Of a stretch of DNA of 64,000 nt, positions 8,385-15,305 are shown one piece after another. The position numbers were made by a program, and so were the translations under genes. Origin of the DNA: an uncultured Prevotella sp. (GTDB lineage Bacteria; Bacteroidota; Bacteroidia; Bacteroidales; Bacteroidaceae); NCBI GenBank assembly GCA_900550365.1, contig URRR01000011.1, positions 1 through 64,000 on the forward strand, read 5' to 3'. A model generated the notes under the pieces. That model saw only the letters and a program-made list of their open reading frames with translations, had not been told where the DNA came from and searched no databases. Every line of letters starts with the position of its first letter. Within the stretch, counting starts at the first letter, position 1.

Positions 8385-8660
8385 CTGACTTCCGTAAGGT
8401 TGTCAGACATAAGAGAACGAAGAGCGTTATTGAAACTTTCTTGTTCAGTCAAATTCTCGCAAAGTTTGAATAGGGACAAAGAGGGTAGCAACAACGCTCA
8501 CGCTACGGATATATACTATCCCAAAAGGGAGAACTATATACTCGCATGGCGTGAGTGGCTGTTGCTTATCTGTCCCACGGCAATGCGAGAAGCCTGACTG
8601 AAAGATAAGCATAGATACAGTCCTCACGCCTTTCGCATTTAACAACTTAGCCGTTCCAAC
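8385..8660 (+). ncRNA. Candidate structured RNA leader
   Basis: Nested and serial stems run through this stretch: AAACTTT 8433-8439 with AAAGTTT 8461-8467; GGGACA 8473-8478 with TGTCCC 8571-8576; inside it GCAACA 8488-8493 with TGTTGC 8560-8565; inside that CTCACGC 8497-8503 with GCGTGAG 8549-8555; an apical TCCC-AAAA-GGGA hairpin; and downstream AATGCGA 8582-8588 with TCGCATT 8633-8639 enclosing GACTG/CAGTC. A 65-codon open frame here (8400-8597) has no coding character. The promoter upstream and operon downstream suggest a long regulatory leader or independent RNA. No known family is assigned. Confidence 0.55.
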
Positions 8661-8684
8661 GGAGGATGAGGGACAGTCGTATAT

Positions 8685-9740
8685 ATGAAGCAAACTCTTC
8701 CAAAGTTGGTTTTTTTGTTATTTGTTGTTTTTTTGAGTACAACTAATTTAATAGCCGCACCGGAAGATTATGGAAGAGACTACATACTTCGTGGTGAAAA
8801 TCAAATTGCGACATTTTTAAACATTCTTTTTTGGGGTGGTCTATTTCTTTGTTTGATATTTCTCCTATTAAGAAGCGCCTATTATAAGATGAAAGACAAT
8901 ATAGATATAGTGGAGGAAGATGAAACGAAAAGCAAAAATAAAAATAAGATGCAACATTATCCGCCCATAATATCTTGTCCTGACTGCATGGGACGTGGTT
9001 GGATTAAAGGAGATGAAATCAATTTCTACGAGCTTCCTGTATGCTCTCATTGTAATGGATTTGGAAAAGTACTCACCCAAGAATTGCGAGAATTAATAAA
9101 CGAGATAGAAAATGAAGATAAACGTAATGAAGAAAGGAAGAAAATAGAAAAAACTGAGCAGGACAAAATAGAAATGGAAGAGAGAGCTAAATATCAGAAT
9201 AAAAAACGAAGAATTGGAGATTTTGAATATACGATAACCACTTTGCTCAACATGGACTATGAAACATTTGATGGGATTTACATGAAATCACTAAATGAAT
9301 GCAACAATATTATTCTTGAATACCAAGAAAAAATGAAAGAAAATTCTTGTACACATTGTGAGGGAAATAATAAAAGCTGCACTTATGGAAAAGGATATAT
9401 TCTCACTGAGGAAATGAAAGAACTAATTGAAAGAATTAGAATAAGAAGAAGAGAGAATATGGATTTTTATAAAGGATATTCACTATTTGGGAGAGGAAAA
9501 GACAAATTGAAAGCAAATATATTTCATTACACAACTCCTACCCCTTTACGTGAATCGCTTTATAAAAAGATGAAAATGACGCCAAAATGTCCTTACTGCA
9601 AAGGAACAGGTAAAATTATGGGGTCTGATATTGTAAGAATATCAAAATATGAGAATAAAAACAATCCTACTAATGATAGCTACTTCATAAAGGAAATATG
9701 TAAAAAATGCAATGGAACGGGCTTTATAAGGGGCAACTAA
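8685..9740 (+). CDS. Membrane protein with DnaJ-like CxxCxGxG zinc motifs
   Basis: This 351-residue protein has a signal peptide or first TM (residues 6-24), a second TM (about 44-63) and a soluble remainder. Cysteine pairs resemble the DnaJ central zinc finger: CPDC 98-101 followed by GRG, CSHC 120-123 followed by GFG, a degenerate CTHC near 220, CPYC-GTG near 305 and CKKC-GTG near 341. There is no J domain. A charged, coiled-coil-like linker (130-175) separates the halves. It is the first gene of a six-gene run. A chaperone-like or scaffold role at the membrane is plausible but unproven. Confidence 0.75.
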   Translation: MKQTLPKLVFLLFVVFLSTTNLIAAPEDYGRDYILRGENQIATFLNILFWGGLFLCLIFLLLRSAYYKMKDNIDIVEEDETKSKNKNKMQHYPPIISCPDCMGRGWIKGDEINFYELPVCSHCNGFGKVLTQELRELINEIENEDKRNEERKKIEKTEQDKIEMEERAKYQNKKRRIGDFEYTITTLLNMDYETFDGIYMKSLNECNNIILEYQEKMKENSCTHCEGNNKSCTYGKGYILTEEMKELIERIRIRRRENMDFYKGYSLFGRGKDKLKANIFHYTTPTPLRESLYKKMKMTPKCPYCKGTGKIMGSDIVRISKYENKNNPTNDSYFIKEICKKCNGTGFIRGN

Positions 9741-9745
9741 TTCAC

Positions 9746-9753
9746 TATTTTTG
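9746..9753 (+). promoter_or_regulatory. Internal promoter -7 box TATTTTTG
   Basis: A consensus -7 box in the 33-base gap, 20 bases before the ATG at 9774. It may add a second transcript start within the operon. Confidence 0.35.
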
Positions 9754-9773
9754 TACTAAAAAACTTCGCAAAC

Positions 9774-10343
9774 ATGATACCAAAAGAATTTTATAAAGAA
9801 CGAATGCCTCTTTATACTGAGGGGTTTGACACGGAAATATACAGTGCCGTTCAACAACCTAATAGTTATAGAATAGACATCAGATATGATGAAAAATTCA
9901 ACAACTATGTTTATTTCTTTAAGATATTTGGGATAGATGGCAAACTTTTAACCATAAATGGATGGACATTAGTTAAATCAAGTTTTCAAAAGAATTGGTA
10001 CGAGAATCTTAGCCCATACGTTACAATAAAAGATTCACAAGGAATAGTCCTTGATGATTACCGATTGGAAATGCCGTTCGCTAAAACAGAACCTAACAAT
10101 GGTGGAGAAATAGAAAACAGGCTTAGAGAAATATTCCATTTTATGAAATACATATCAAAATTCCAAAGTCTTTATGATTTTGAAACTGTACATAAAGCAC
10201 CTCTTTCAAATATTTACGATGTAATGCACTTTTATTTAGAATGCCTGAAAATAAGGAACAGATTGCCGCAAGAAGCACAAACGTACATAACAGACACCAT
10301 AAAAACAAGATTTGAGAATTATCTTGATGCAGTAAATAAATAG
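9774..10343 (+). CDS. Hypothetical protein
   Basis: This 189-residue soluble protein belongs to no recognised family. The first half is rich in beta strands and aromatics (FNNYVYFFKIFGIDGKLLT), and the last 70 residues look helical. It lies 33 bases after the zinc-motif membrane protein and 22 bases before the next gene, so it is probably cotranscribed with them. Confidence 0.7.
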   Translation: MIPKEFYKERMPLYTEGFDTEIYSAVQQPNSYRIDIRYDEKFNNYVYFFKIFGIDGKLLTINGWTLVKSSFQKNWYENLSPYVTIKDSQGIVLDDYRLEMPFAKTEPNNGGEIENRLREIFHFMKYISKFQSLYDFETVHKAPLSNIYDVMHFYLECLKIRNRLPQEAQTYITDTIKTRFENYLDAVNK

Positions 10344-10365
10344 GATTAAATTTATAACATTTGAA

Positions 10366-10881
10366 ATGGAAACGAAGTTCTTAAAATACGTACATAGTTT
10401 ACACATAAATGATGTAATCGATAATGCCAAGTACATTTTAGAAGATTCTAATTGGAATGATTACGGATATTACACTCGTTATGGTTTATATCTGCCAATA
10501 ATAGATAATACCAGACTGGCATTAGCAGGATTGTTTATCCTGAAATATAGACTTAACATTGATGAGGTGCATTGGTTTAGTGAAGAACGTCGAAATTTCA
10601 CCACTTTTATATGCAATATTGAGAGTGCATATAATCTTCTTTTATTCCTCTCTCCCATAGAAAGAAAAGAGCTCATAAGCAAGCTCAACATACAATTTGA
10701 CAATAGATTTGTCAAGAATGAGCAAGCCTACAAAATTTCTATACTTAGAGATAAAAGTGAAGAATCTTTTTTGAGTGAGCAGAAAGAAATTGAAAAGATT
10801 GTAACTTGCCCTTTAGATATAGCAAATGCAATATCTATGCAAAAAGAAAAATTGAAAACTTATATTCAGGCTGATTTATGA
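10366..10881 (+). CDS. Hypothetical protein
   Basis: This 171-residue soluble, mostly helical protein has no signal peptide and no known motif. Its stop overlaps the next start (ATGA), which indicates translational coupling to the lipoprotein gene at 10,878. Confidence 0.7.
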   Translation: METKFLKYVHSLHINDVIDNAKYILEDSNWNDYGYYTRYGLYLPIIDNTRLALAGLFILKYRLNIDEVHWFSEERRNFTTFICNIESAYNLLLFLSPIERKELISKLNIQFDNRFVKNEQAYKISILRDKSEESFLSEQKEIEKIVTCPLDIANAISMQKEKLKTYIQADL

Positions 10882-11291
10882 ATCATAAGATAAAATGGAG
10901 GATATTCCATTTTACAATGTTAGTGTTGCTATTTGTGAGTTGCGGAAACAAACAGCAATCAACAAATACTGCCATAGACAGCTTGATAGTCGGCAAGTGG
11001 GAAATGGTAGAATATGGAGGTGGTAGTGTAAATGCACTTGACACCATTTCATTTTATGAGAATGGCAAAATGGATTATCCATTTGAAACAGGCGAATTTA
11101 CCTACCACTTTATAACATCTGATTCTTTGGCTATCTATAATCATGGCTTTGGAGAACAGCATTATAAGATTCTCAAACTATCCAATGACAGCCTAATAAA
11201 GCAACTTAGACGGCAAAGGATATATACTGACAGCATTGACGAGCCTGTAATTGGAGAAATTGAAAAATACATAAAAGTAACAGACAAGTAA
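10878..11291 (+). CDS. Small lipoprotein, lipocalin-like
   Basis: This 137-residue protein has a type II signal peptide ending LLFVSC, with the lipid-bearing cysteine at residue 22. The mature part has the pattern of small Bacteroidetes lipocalin-like lipoproteins: IVGKWEMVEYGG, then ISFYENGKMDYP, then repeated short beta strands. It overlaps the preceding gene by four bases. It should be anchored in the envelope; the ligand is unknown. Confidence 0.7.
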   Translation: MNHKIKWRIFHFTMLVLLFVSCGNKQQSTNTAIDSLIVGKWEMVEYGGGSVNALDTISFYENGKMDYPFETGEFTYHFITSDSLAIYNHGFGEQHYKILKLSNDSLIKQLRRQRIYTDSIDEPVIGEIEKYIKVTDK

Positions 11292-11326
11292 CAATTTATT
11301 CATTTAACATAAAGACAAAAAAACAA

Positions 11327-11860
11327 ATGAAAGCATTAAGATTTATTGGAATGCTCTTAGCTCTTGTGGCATTGAGCATAAGCCCCACAACAAGTAATGC
11401 ACAGACTTATAAAGGCTCTATTGAGGGTGGCAGAACACTTCATACAGACGATATAGGTCTGTTTAGTACCACAGACATCTACACAACACATGGTGTTCAA
11501 TTCAATCCATACTTCTATGTGGGTGCAGGTGCAGGAGTTAGATTAGGAGACGGCTATACAGCCATTCCCATATATGCAGATGTTAAATACACCATTCTCA
11601 AAAAGAAAGTTTCTCCTTTTATTGATGCGAAGATAGGATATAGCGTACTTGATGCGTCTGGCTTTTATATGAATCCAGGAGTAGGTGTTAATTGGAACTT
11701 CTACAAAAAGTTATCCGTGTTCTTAAAAGTTGGATATACCTATAATGCCAACTCTTATGATGGTTGGATGAAGCCAAATGAAATGGGATGGGTTTCAGTA
11801 GAAAACAAGACGGACATCTATCCTCATGGCGTGTCTGTTTCTATTGGCTTCGGCTTCTAA
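11327..11860 (+). CDS. Small outer-membrane beta-barrel protein
   Basis: This 177-residue protein has a signal peptide (about residues 1-26, ending SNA-Q) and alternating strands such as FYVGAGAGVRLGDGY and GVSVSIGFGF at the C-terminus. Its terminal aromatic residue is typical of outer-membrane barrels. The size fits an eight-stranded OmpX/OmpW-like barrel. It is the fifth gene of the operon. Confidence 0.75.
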   Translation: MKALRFIGMLLALVALSISPTTSNAQTYKGSIEGGRTLHTDDIGLFSTTDIYTTHGVQFNPYFYVGAGAGVRLGDGYTAIPIYADVKYTILKKKVSPFIDAKIGYSVLDASGFYMNPGVGVNWNFYKKLSVFLKVGYTYNANSYDGWMKPNEMGWVSVENKTDIYPHGVSVSIGFGF

Positions 11861-11870
11861 AAACTACCTA

Positions 11871-12473
11871 ATGAGAAAGAAGAAATACAGAATCATATTA
11901 CTATGTTTGGTAACGGTATTTCTGATAATCATTCTAAGCTGTTACCTGTTGGTTTGCATCAATGCAAAAGGAAAGACCTTTAATGATGTTCAAGATATAC
12001 CCTTTAATGAAGTAGGTCTGTTATTAGGTACTTCCCCCGTTACTTCTAATGGTGAGCATAACTACTACTTTGATGAAAGAATCAAAGCTACTGCAACGCT
12101 TTACCATAGTGGAAAGATAAAAAGGATTATAGCAAGTGGAGGTGATTATTCAAATAATGGAGGATGCAATGAATTGATAGCGATGAGAGATGCTTTGATA
12201 AAGCAGGGAGTACCCGACAGCTTGATTTCCTTAGACTATCAAGGGACACGTACCCTGCATTCGATAGCCAAAGTTAAGAATTTGGGAAGCATTACTATCA
12301 TTTCACAGAAGTACCACAATGAAAGAGCCATATATCTTGCAGAACATTATGACTTGCAAGCTGTGGCTTACAATGCCACAATGCCAAACATTGCAAAGAA
12401 GAAGATACGGAACATTTCAAGAGAATTTCTTGCAAGGGTAAAATTGTTTATAGACTTAATGAGTTCTGAATAA
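11871..12473 (+). CDS. SanA/YdcF-like DUF218 protein
   Basis: This 200-residue protein has one N-terminal TM (about residues 5-27) and a DUF218 domain. SanA-type landmarks are VGLLLGTSP, RIKATATLYHSGKIKRIIASGG, the DYQGTRTLHSIAKVK stretch and ISQKYHNERAIYLAEHY. SanA-like proteins are linked to envelope barrier function (vancomycin exclusion in enterics). The ATG at 11,871 lies 10 bases after the previous stop and begins at a basic MRKKK before the TM. It is the last gene of the operon. Confidence 0.82.
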   Translation: MRKKKYRIILLCLVTVFLIIILSCYLLVCINAKGKTFNDVQDIPFNEVGLLLGTSPVTSNGEHNYYFDERIKATATLYHSGKIKRIIASGGDYSNNGGCNELIAMRDALIKQGVPDSLISLDYQGTRTLHSIAKVKNLGSITIISQKYHNERAIYLAEHYDLQAVAYNATMPNIAKKKIRNISREFLARVKLFIDLMSSE

Positions 12474-12708
12474 ATGTCTAATTTTTCTTCTTGACATTCT
12501 TAAAAGAAGAATTGATACAGGTTGAAAATCGGACATAAAAACGAGGGGACTTTTTTTGAAAGAAGTCCATTTTATAGGGAGAATTAGAATAAAGTACCAC
12601 TTAGAAAATCACAGACATAACAGCATTATAAGGTTGTTTTCCAACATCAAATGATAGTTTCTCACAGAAATACACTATATTTGCACTTGATACAATACTA
12701 AAGGCTCA
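12474..12708. other. Gap with hairpin and att-like word
   Basis: It holds a hairpin (GGACTT...AAGTCC, 12,549-12,570), and at 12,594-12,611 the words GTACCACTT and GAAAATCA, which repeat the att core edge plus left flank (70-86) with one extra base. A consensus -7 box for the HEPN/MNT pair lies at 12,676. Confidence 0.45.
12676..12683 (+). promoter_or_regulatory. Promoter -7 box TATATTTG for the HEPN/MNT pair
   Basis: A consensus -7 box 26 bases before the HEPN start codon. Confidence 0.5.
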
Positions 12709-13095
12709 ATGAATGACAAGGTAACATATTGGATTGAGATGTCAGATTATGATTTTGACACGGCAAAGGCTATGCTTGAAACCAAGCGTTACCTTTATGT
12801 GGCTTTCATGTGCCACCAAACCATAGAGAAGATACTCAAAGCATATTGGAGCAAAGTGTTGGAAGAACCACCTTTGAAGATTCATAGCTTATCAAGACTT
12901 GCCGAGAAAAGCGGTTTAGACAAGGATATGTCAGAGGAACAGACTGACTTTATAGACGAGCTTGAACCCTTGAACATAGAAGCACGTTATCCCTCATATA
13001 AGGAGCGGTTAATGAAAAGTCTGACTTCTGACCGTTGCAAAGAACTGATAGAACAAACTGATAAATTAAGAACATGGATAAAGAGCAAGCTATAA
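12709..13095 (+). CDS. HEPN-domain protein (toxin candidate)
   Basis: This 128-residue all-alpha protein matches the HEPN family, with MSDYDFDTAKAMLETKRY followed by VAFMCHQTIEKILKAYW and a C-terminal helical half. HEPN proteins paired with minimal nucleotidyltransferases are RNases acting as toxins. It overlaps the MNT gene by 22 bases, the usual gene order. It likely stabilises the element or acts in phage defence. I cannot confirm the catalytic R-x4-6-H motif by eye. Confidence 0.82.
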   Translation: MNDKVTYWIEMSDYDFDTAKAMLETKRYLYVAFMCHQTIEKILKAYWSKVLEEPPLKIHSLSRLAEKSGLDKDMSEEQTDFIDELEPLNIEARYPSYKERLMKSLTSDRCKELIEQTDKLRTWIKSKL

Positions 13096-13370
13096 AATTG
13101 GCACAACGCTATAAGGCAGCGGTAGCAGAACGGTTGCCCTTAAAGGCTCTTTACCTTTATGGCTCATACAGCAAAGGCAACCATACAGAGGACAGCGACA
13201 TAGATATTGCCGTTGTGGTGGAACACATGAGCGATGATTATTTTGAGGACACACCTTTATTGTGGAAACTGAAACGTAAGATAAGCAATCTTATAGAGCC
13301 AATTCTACTTACAGAAGATACTAACAATCCACTCTATGCTGATATTCTCAAAACAGGCATATTGATATAA
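13074..13370 (+). CDS. Minimal nucleotidyltransferase (MNT antitoxin)
   Basis: This 98-residue protein has the polymerase-beta-type signature GSYSKG at residues 30-35 with aspartates D42 and D44 in SDIDIAVV. In HEPN/MNT modules this protein neutralises the HEPN toxin, in studied cases by adding AMP to it. The start ATG lies inside the 3' end of the HEPN gene. It is the last cargo gene before the right end. Confidence 0.87.
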   Translation: MDKEQAIKLAQRYKAAVAERLPLKALYLYGSYSKGNHTEDSDIDIAVVVEHMSDDYFEDTPLLWKLKRKISNLIEPILLTEDTNNPLYADILKTGILI

Positions 13371-13452
13371 ACAGAAATATAGAGAACCTATCCAATATAG
13401 GAAAGCTATATCTATATGAGATAAGTAATACATTTATTAACAATTACAGTTT

Positions 13453-13486
13453 GTGTAAACCGAGGTGTAAACTAAGGTGAGTAAAC
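13453..13486 (+). repeat. Putative integrase arm-type sites, right end
   Basis: GTGTAAAC occurs at 13,453 and 13,465, with a third GAGTAAAC near 13,479. The word and the 12-base spacing equal those at the left end. Confidence 0.5.
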
Positions 13487-13528
13487 AATAAGATTACGAG
13501 TGGTTCTTACAACTCTACTGATTCATAA

Positions 13529-13644
13529 AGTGCCATAGCTCAGTTGGTTGCATCCAAAAGTGAGCGTCAGCGAGCTTTCGGATGCCGAAGATGAGCAAAG
13601 GACTGAAAATCCTTGTGTCCCCGGTTCGATTCCTGGTGGTACCA
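13529..13644 (+). tRNA. tRNA-Phe (GAA) with a large D-loop insertion
   Basis: The anticodon arm AAGGA-CTGAAAA-TCCTT gives anticodon GAA. The D-stem GCTC (13,538-13,541) pairs with GAGC (13,593-13,596), but the loop between them is 51 bases instead of about 8. The extra 43 or so bases fold as a hairpin, GCATCC (13,550-13,555) with GGATGC (13,580-13,585), extended by AAAG/CTTT. The T-stem has a C-T mismatch and the first acceptor pair is A-C. Without the insertion it is a normal tRNA-Phe. It may be a degraded or element-borne copy rather than a working tRNA. Confidence 0.7.
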
Positions 13645-13645
13645 C
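13624..13645 (+). repeat. attR: right 22-bp direct repeat
   Basis: The 3' end of the tRNA-Phe gene, identical to 55-76. Excision between the copies would remove the tRNA body with the element. Confidence 0.8.
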
Positions 13646-13667
13646 AAAGAAACGGTTGAAAATCATG

Positions 13668-13706
13668 AAATCCGCTGAAATACAGGCTATTTCAGCGGAT
13701 TTTTTT
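13668..13706 (+). terminator. Terminator after tRNA-Phe
   Basis: A perfect 15-bp stem (AAATCCGCTGAAATA with its complement) around CAGGC runs into a T-run. Confidence 0.85.
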
Positions 13707-13950
13707 GTATCCTTAAACATAAAAAGCCGCTGATTTATGCAATAAGAAGTTGCCGGTTCGGTGGCTTTTACAGAGCCCCCTGAAAAAACCACCGATTGCA
13801 CGATACTTCACTTATTTTCAGGCATTTACAGAGTTGTCTTGCAGGTAAAACCGGTTAACTTTACCGACCCGGCCGGATGATATGCGAATATATGATTTGC
13901 AGGTCCTCCGCTTAACGAGAAAAGATGTCTAACCCATAAAAATCAATGTC

Positions 13951-14082
13951 ATGAGACAAGGAACAATGAATATTCTGTTTTTCGTGTTGAAAACGAAACT
14001 CCTGAAAAACGAGGAGGCACCAATCCTGATGCGCGTCACAATCAACGGCCAATACGGCGAGGTACGCATACATTTTAGTTGA
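13951..14082 (+). pseudogene. Integrase remnant (N-terminal arm domain only)
   Basis: The frame reads MNILFFVLKTKLLKNEEAPI then LMRVTINGQYGEV and stops after 43 codons. This is the N-terminal arm-binding segment of Bacteroidetes tyrosine recombinases; no core or catalytic domain follows. It lies about 300 bases beyond attR in the same orientation, so an earlier element probably used the same tRNA. Confidence 0.65.
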
Positions 14083-14333
14083 CATTTTATAAGGGGTACG
14101 CATTGACAAAGTGTACTCCTTTTTGCTTTTCTCCGCCCTACTTACTTCCGCTTGCAGATTTAGCAGGCCGGCCTATGATGCGGACAAGGCTGCCTTGCCG
14201 CAACCTGCCGGCCCGCTATGTAGCAAGCGTGAAACAAGCATGGCGGCTCAAAGTCGTAATTGTCAGACAAAAAAGAAAAGCAATGGAAAGAAGACAGACA
14301 GCAGGAAACATCCTGTAAACAGACAGGCACGAA

Positions 14334-14608
14334 ATGGCGTGGCTGTCACTGAAGGCAGACATCAGGCGCAGCCTTGGCATAATAAACGCCATAGACGCAG
14401 GTAAGGCAAAAGGCTACAACCGCTCGCTGTTCGTGGGAAGCATCTTGAACAAGGTGGGCACTTTTGCCAGAAAAGGGAATGTTGACATGGCAGAAGCATC
14501 TGCATTGAGCGCGGATGCAGCCTTACAGACCTGACACTGGCCGTCGGCGATGCGCTGGACTACTTCGGTTACGGCCCTGATGCCGGCCTCGTCGTCGGCT
14601 ATGGGTAA
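14334..14608 (+). pseudogene. Frameshifted small gene of unknown function
   Basis: The first frame reads MAWLSLKADIRRSLGIINAI... to SALSADAALQT and stops. One base out of frame the reading continues as LTLAVGDALDYFGYGPDAGL and ends GYG-stop. Restoring one base near 14,531 would give about 90 residues. I do not recognise the family. Confidence 0.4.
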
Positions 14609-14718
14609 ATCGTTTTCAATGTTATTTTCACAATCCAAACCGCAACATTAAGGATGAAAATGGTTACTTTTGTACCGGTGCGGCACGCACCCGCAAGCCA
14701 AGGGCCAGACACATGTCT

Positions 14719-14807
14719 TGCAAAAGGCGGCATTTGACGCTGCAATTTGCCGCCTTTTACCGCCTGAAAGACGGCAAATCGGAAGCCCAAAGGCGGCCTT
14801 TTGCAGG
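14719..14807. repeat. AAAAGGC palindromic repeat, copy 1 (diverged)
   Basis: Units TTGCAAAAGGCGGCATTT, TTGCCGCCTTTTACC and AAAGGCGGCCTTTTGCA are arranged in alternating orientation. This is the most diverged copy of the family. Confidence 0.55.
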
Positions 14808-15230
14808 GTTGTCCGTAATCGCTTGATTGTCAACTAATTACAGTCAGCCGAAAAACGAGACCCATATCGCGCTTTATTTTACAAAAAGACATTGTCTTTG
14901 ATACTGACAAACAATAAACCGAAAACGAAGATGAAAGACCAGTTATATATTTGCATTGCCGATAATAAATATTCAGGCGTATGAAATTCTAAATATTAAG
15001 AAAGCATTGGCTGCGTGACAGTAGTTACAACCATTCTCCGATAAGGATAGGGAAAAACTTAACCGTCGTTTTATAGTGGACTTATATCGAATTCACGTTT
15101 GTTTACGGTGTACCGCACAAACCGTGCCCAAACGCCTCCCGGTCTATATGGATTTGCCGTTTTGTTGAACATATATTTTTACGTCTGTATGCGTTCCGGG
15201 GCGGACAATATTTGCCCGATATACGCAAAC

Positions 15231-15260
15231 AGGGCGGCAGACATTACATCTGCCGCCCTG
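15231..15260 (-). terminator. GC-rich hairpin after the TonB-receptor operon
   Basis: GGGCGGCAGA (15,232-15,241) pairs perfectly with TCTGCCGCCC (15,249-15,258), 48 bases past the minus-strand stop. The T-run is weak. Confidence 0.55.
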
Positions 15261-15305
15261 CTGTTATTCAGCCAGAGCCTGTGCGCTGAACGTCAGGCCG
15301 CACCG

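Larger units (their letters stand above)
13646..15305. other. Gene-poor scar region downstream of attR
   Basis: Besides the tRNA terminator, it holds an integrase N-terminal remnant (13,951-14,082), a frameshifted small gene (14,334-14,608), one copy of the AAAAGGC palindromic repeat (14,719-14,807) and a hairpin at 15,231-15,260. The rest shows no coding or RNA signal. Confidence 0.55.

Noticed and set aside
8400..8597. A 65-codon open frame before the zinc-motif membrane protein
   Set aside because: It coincides with the nested stems of the structured RNA, and its translation has no protein-like character.
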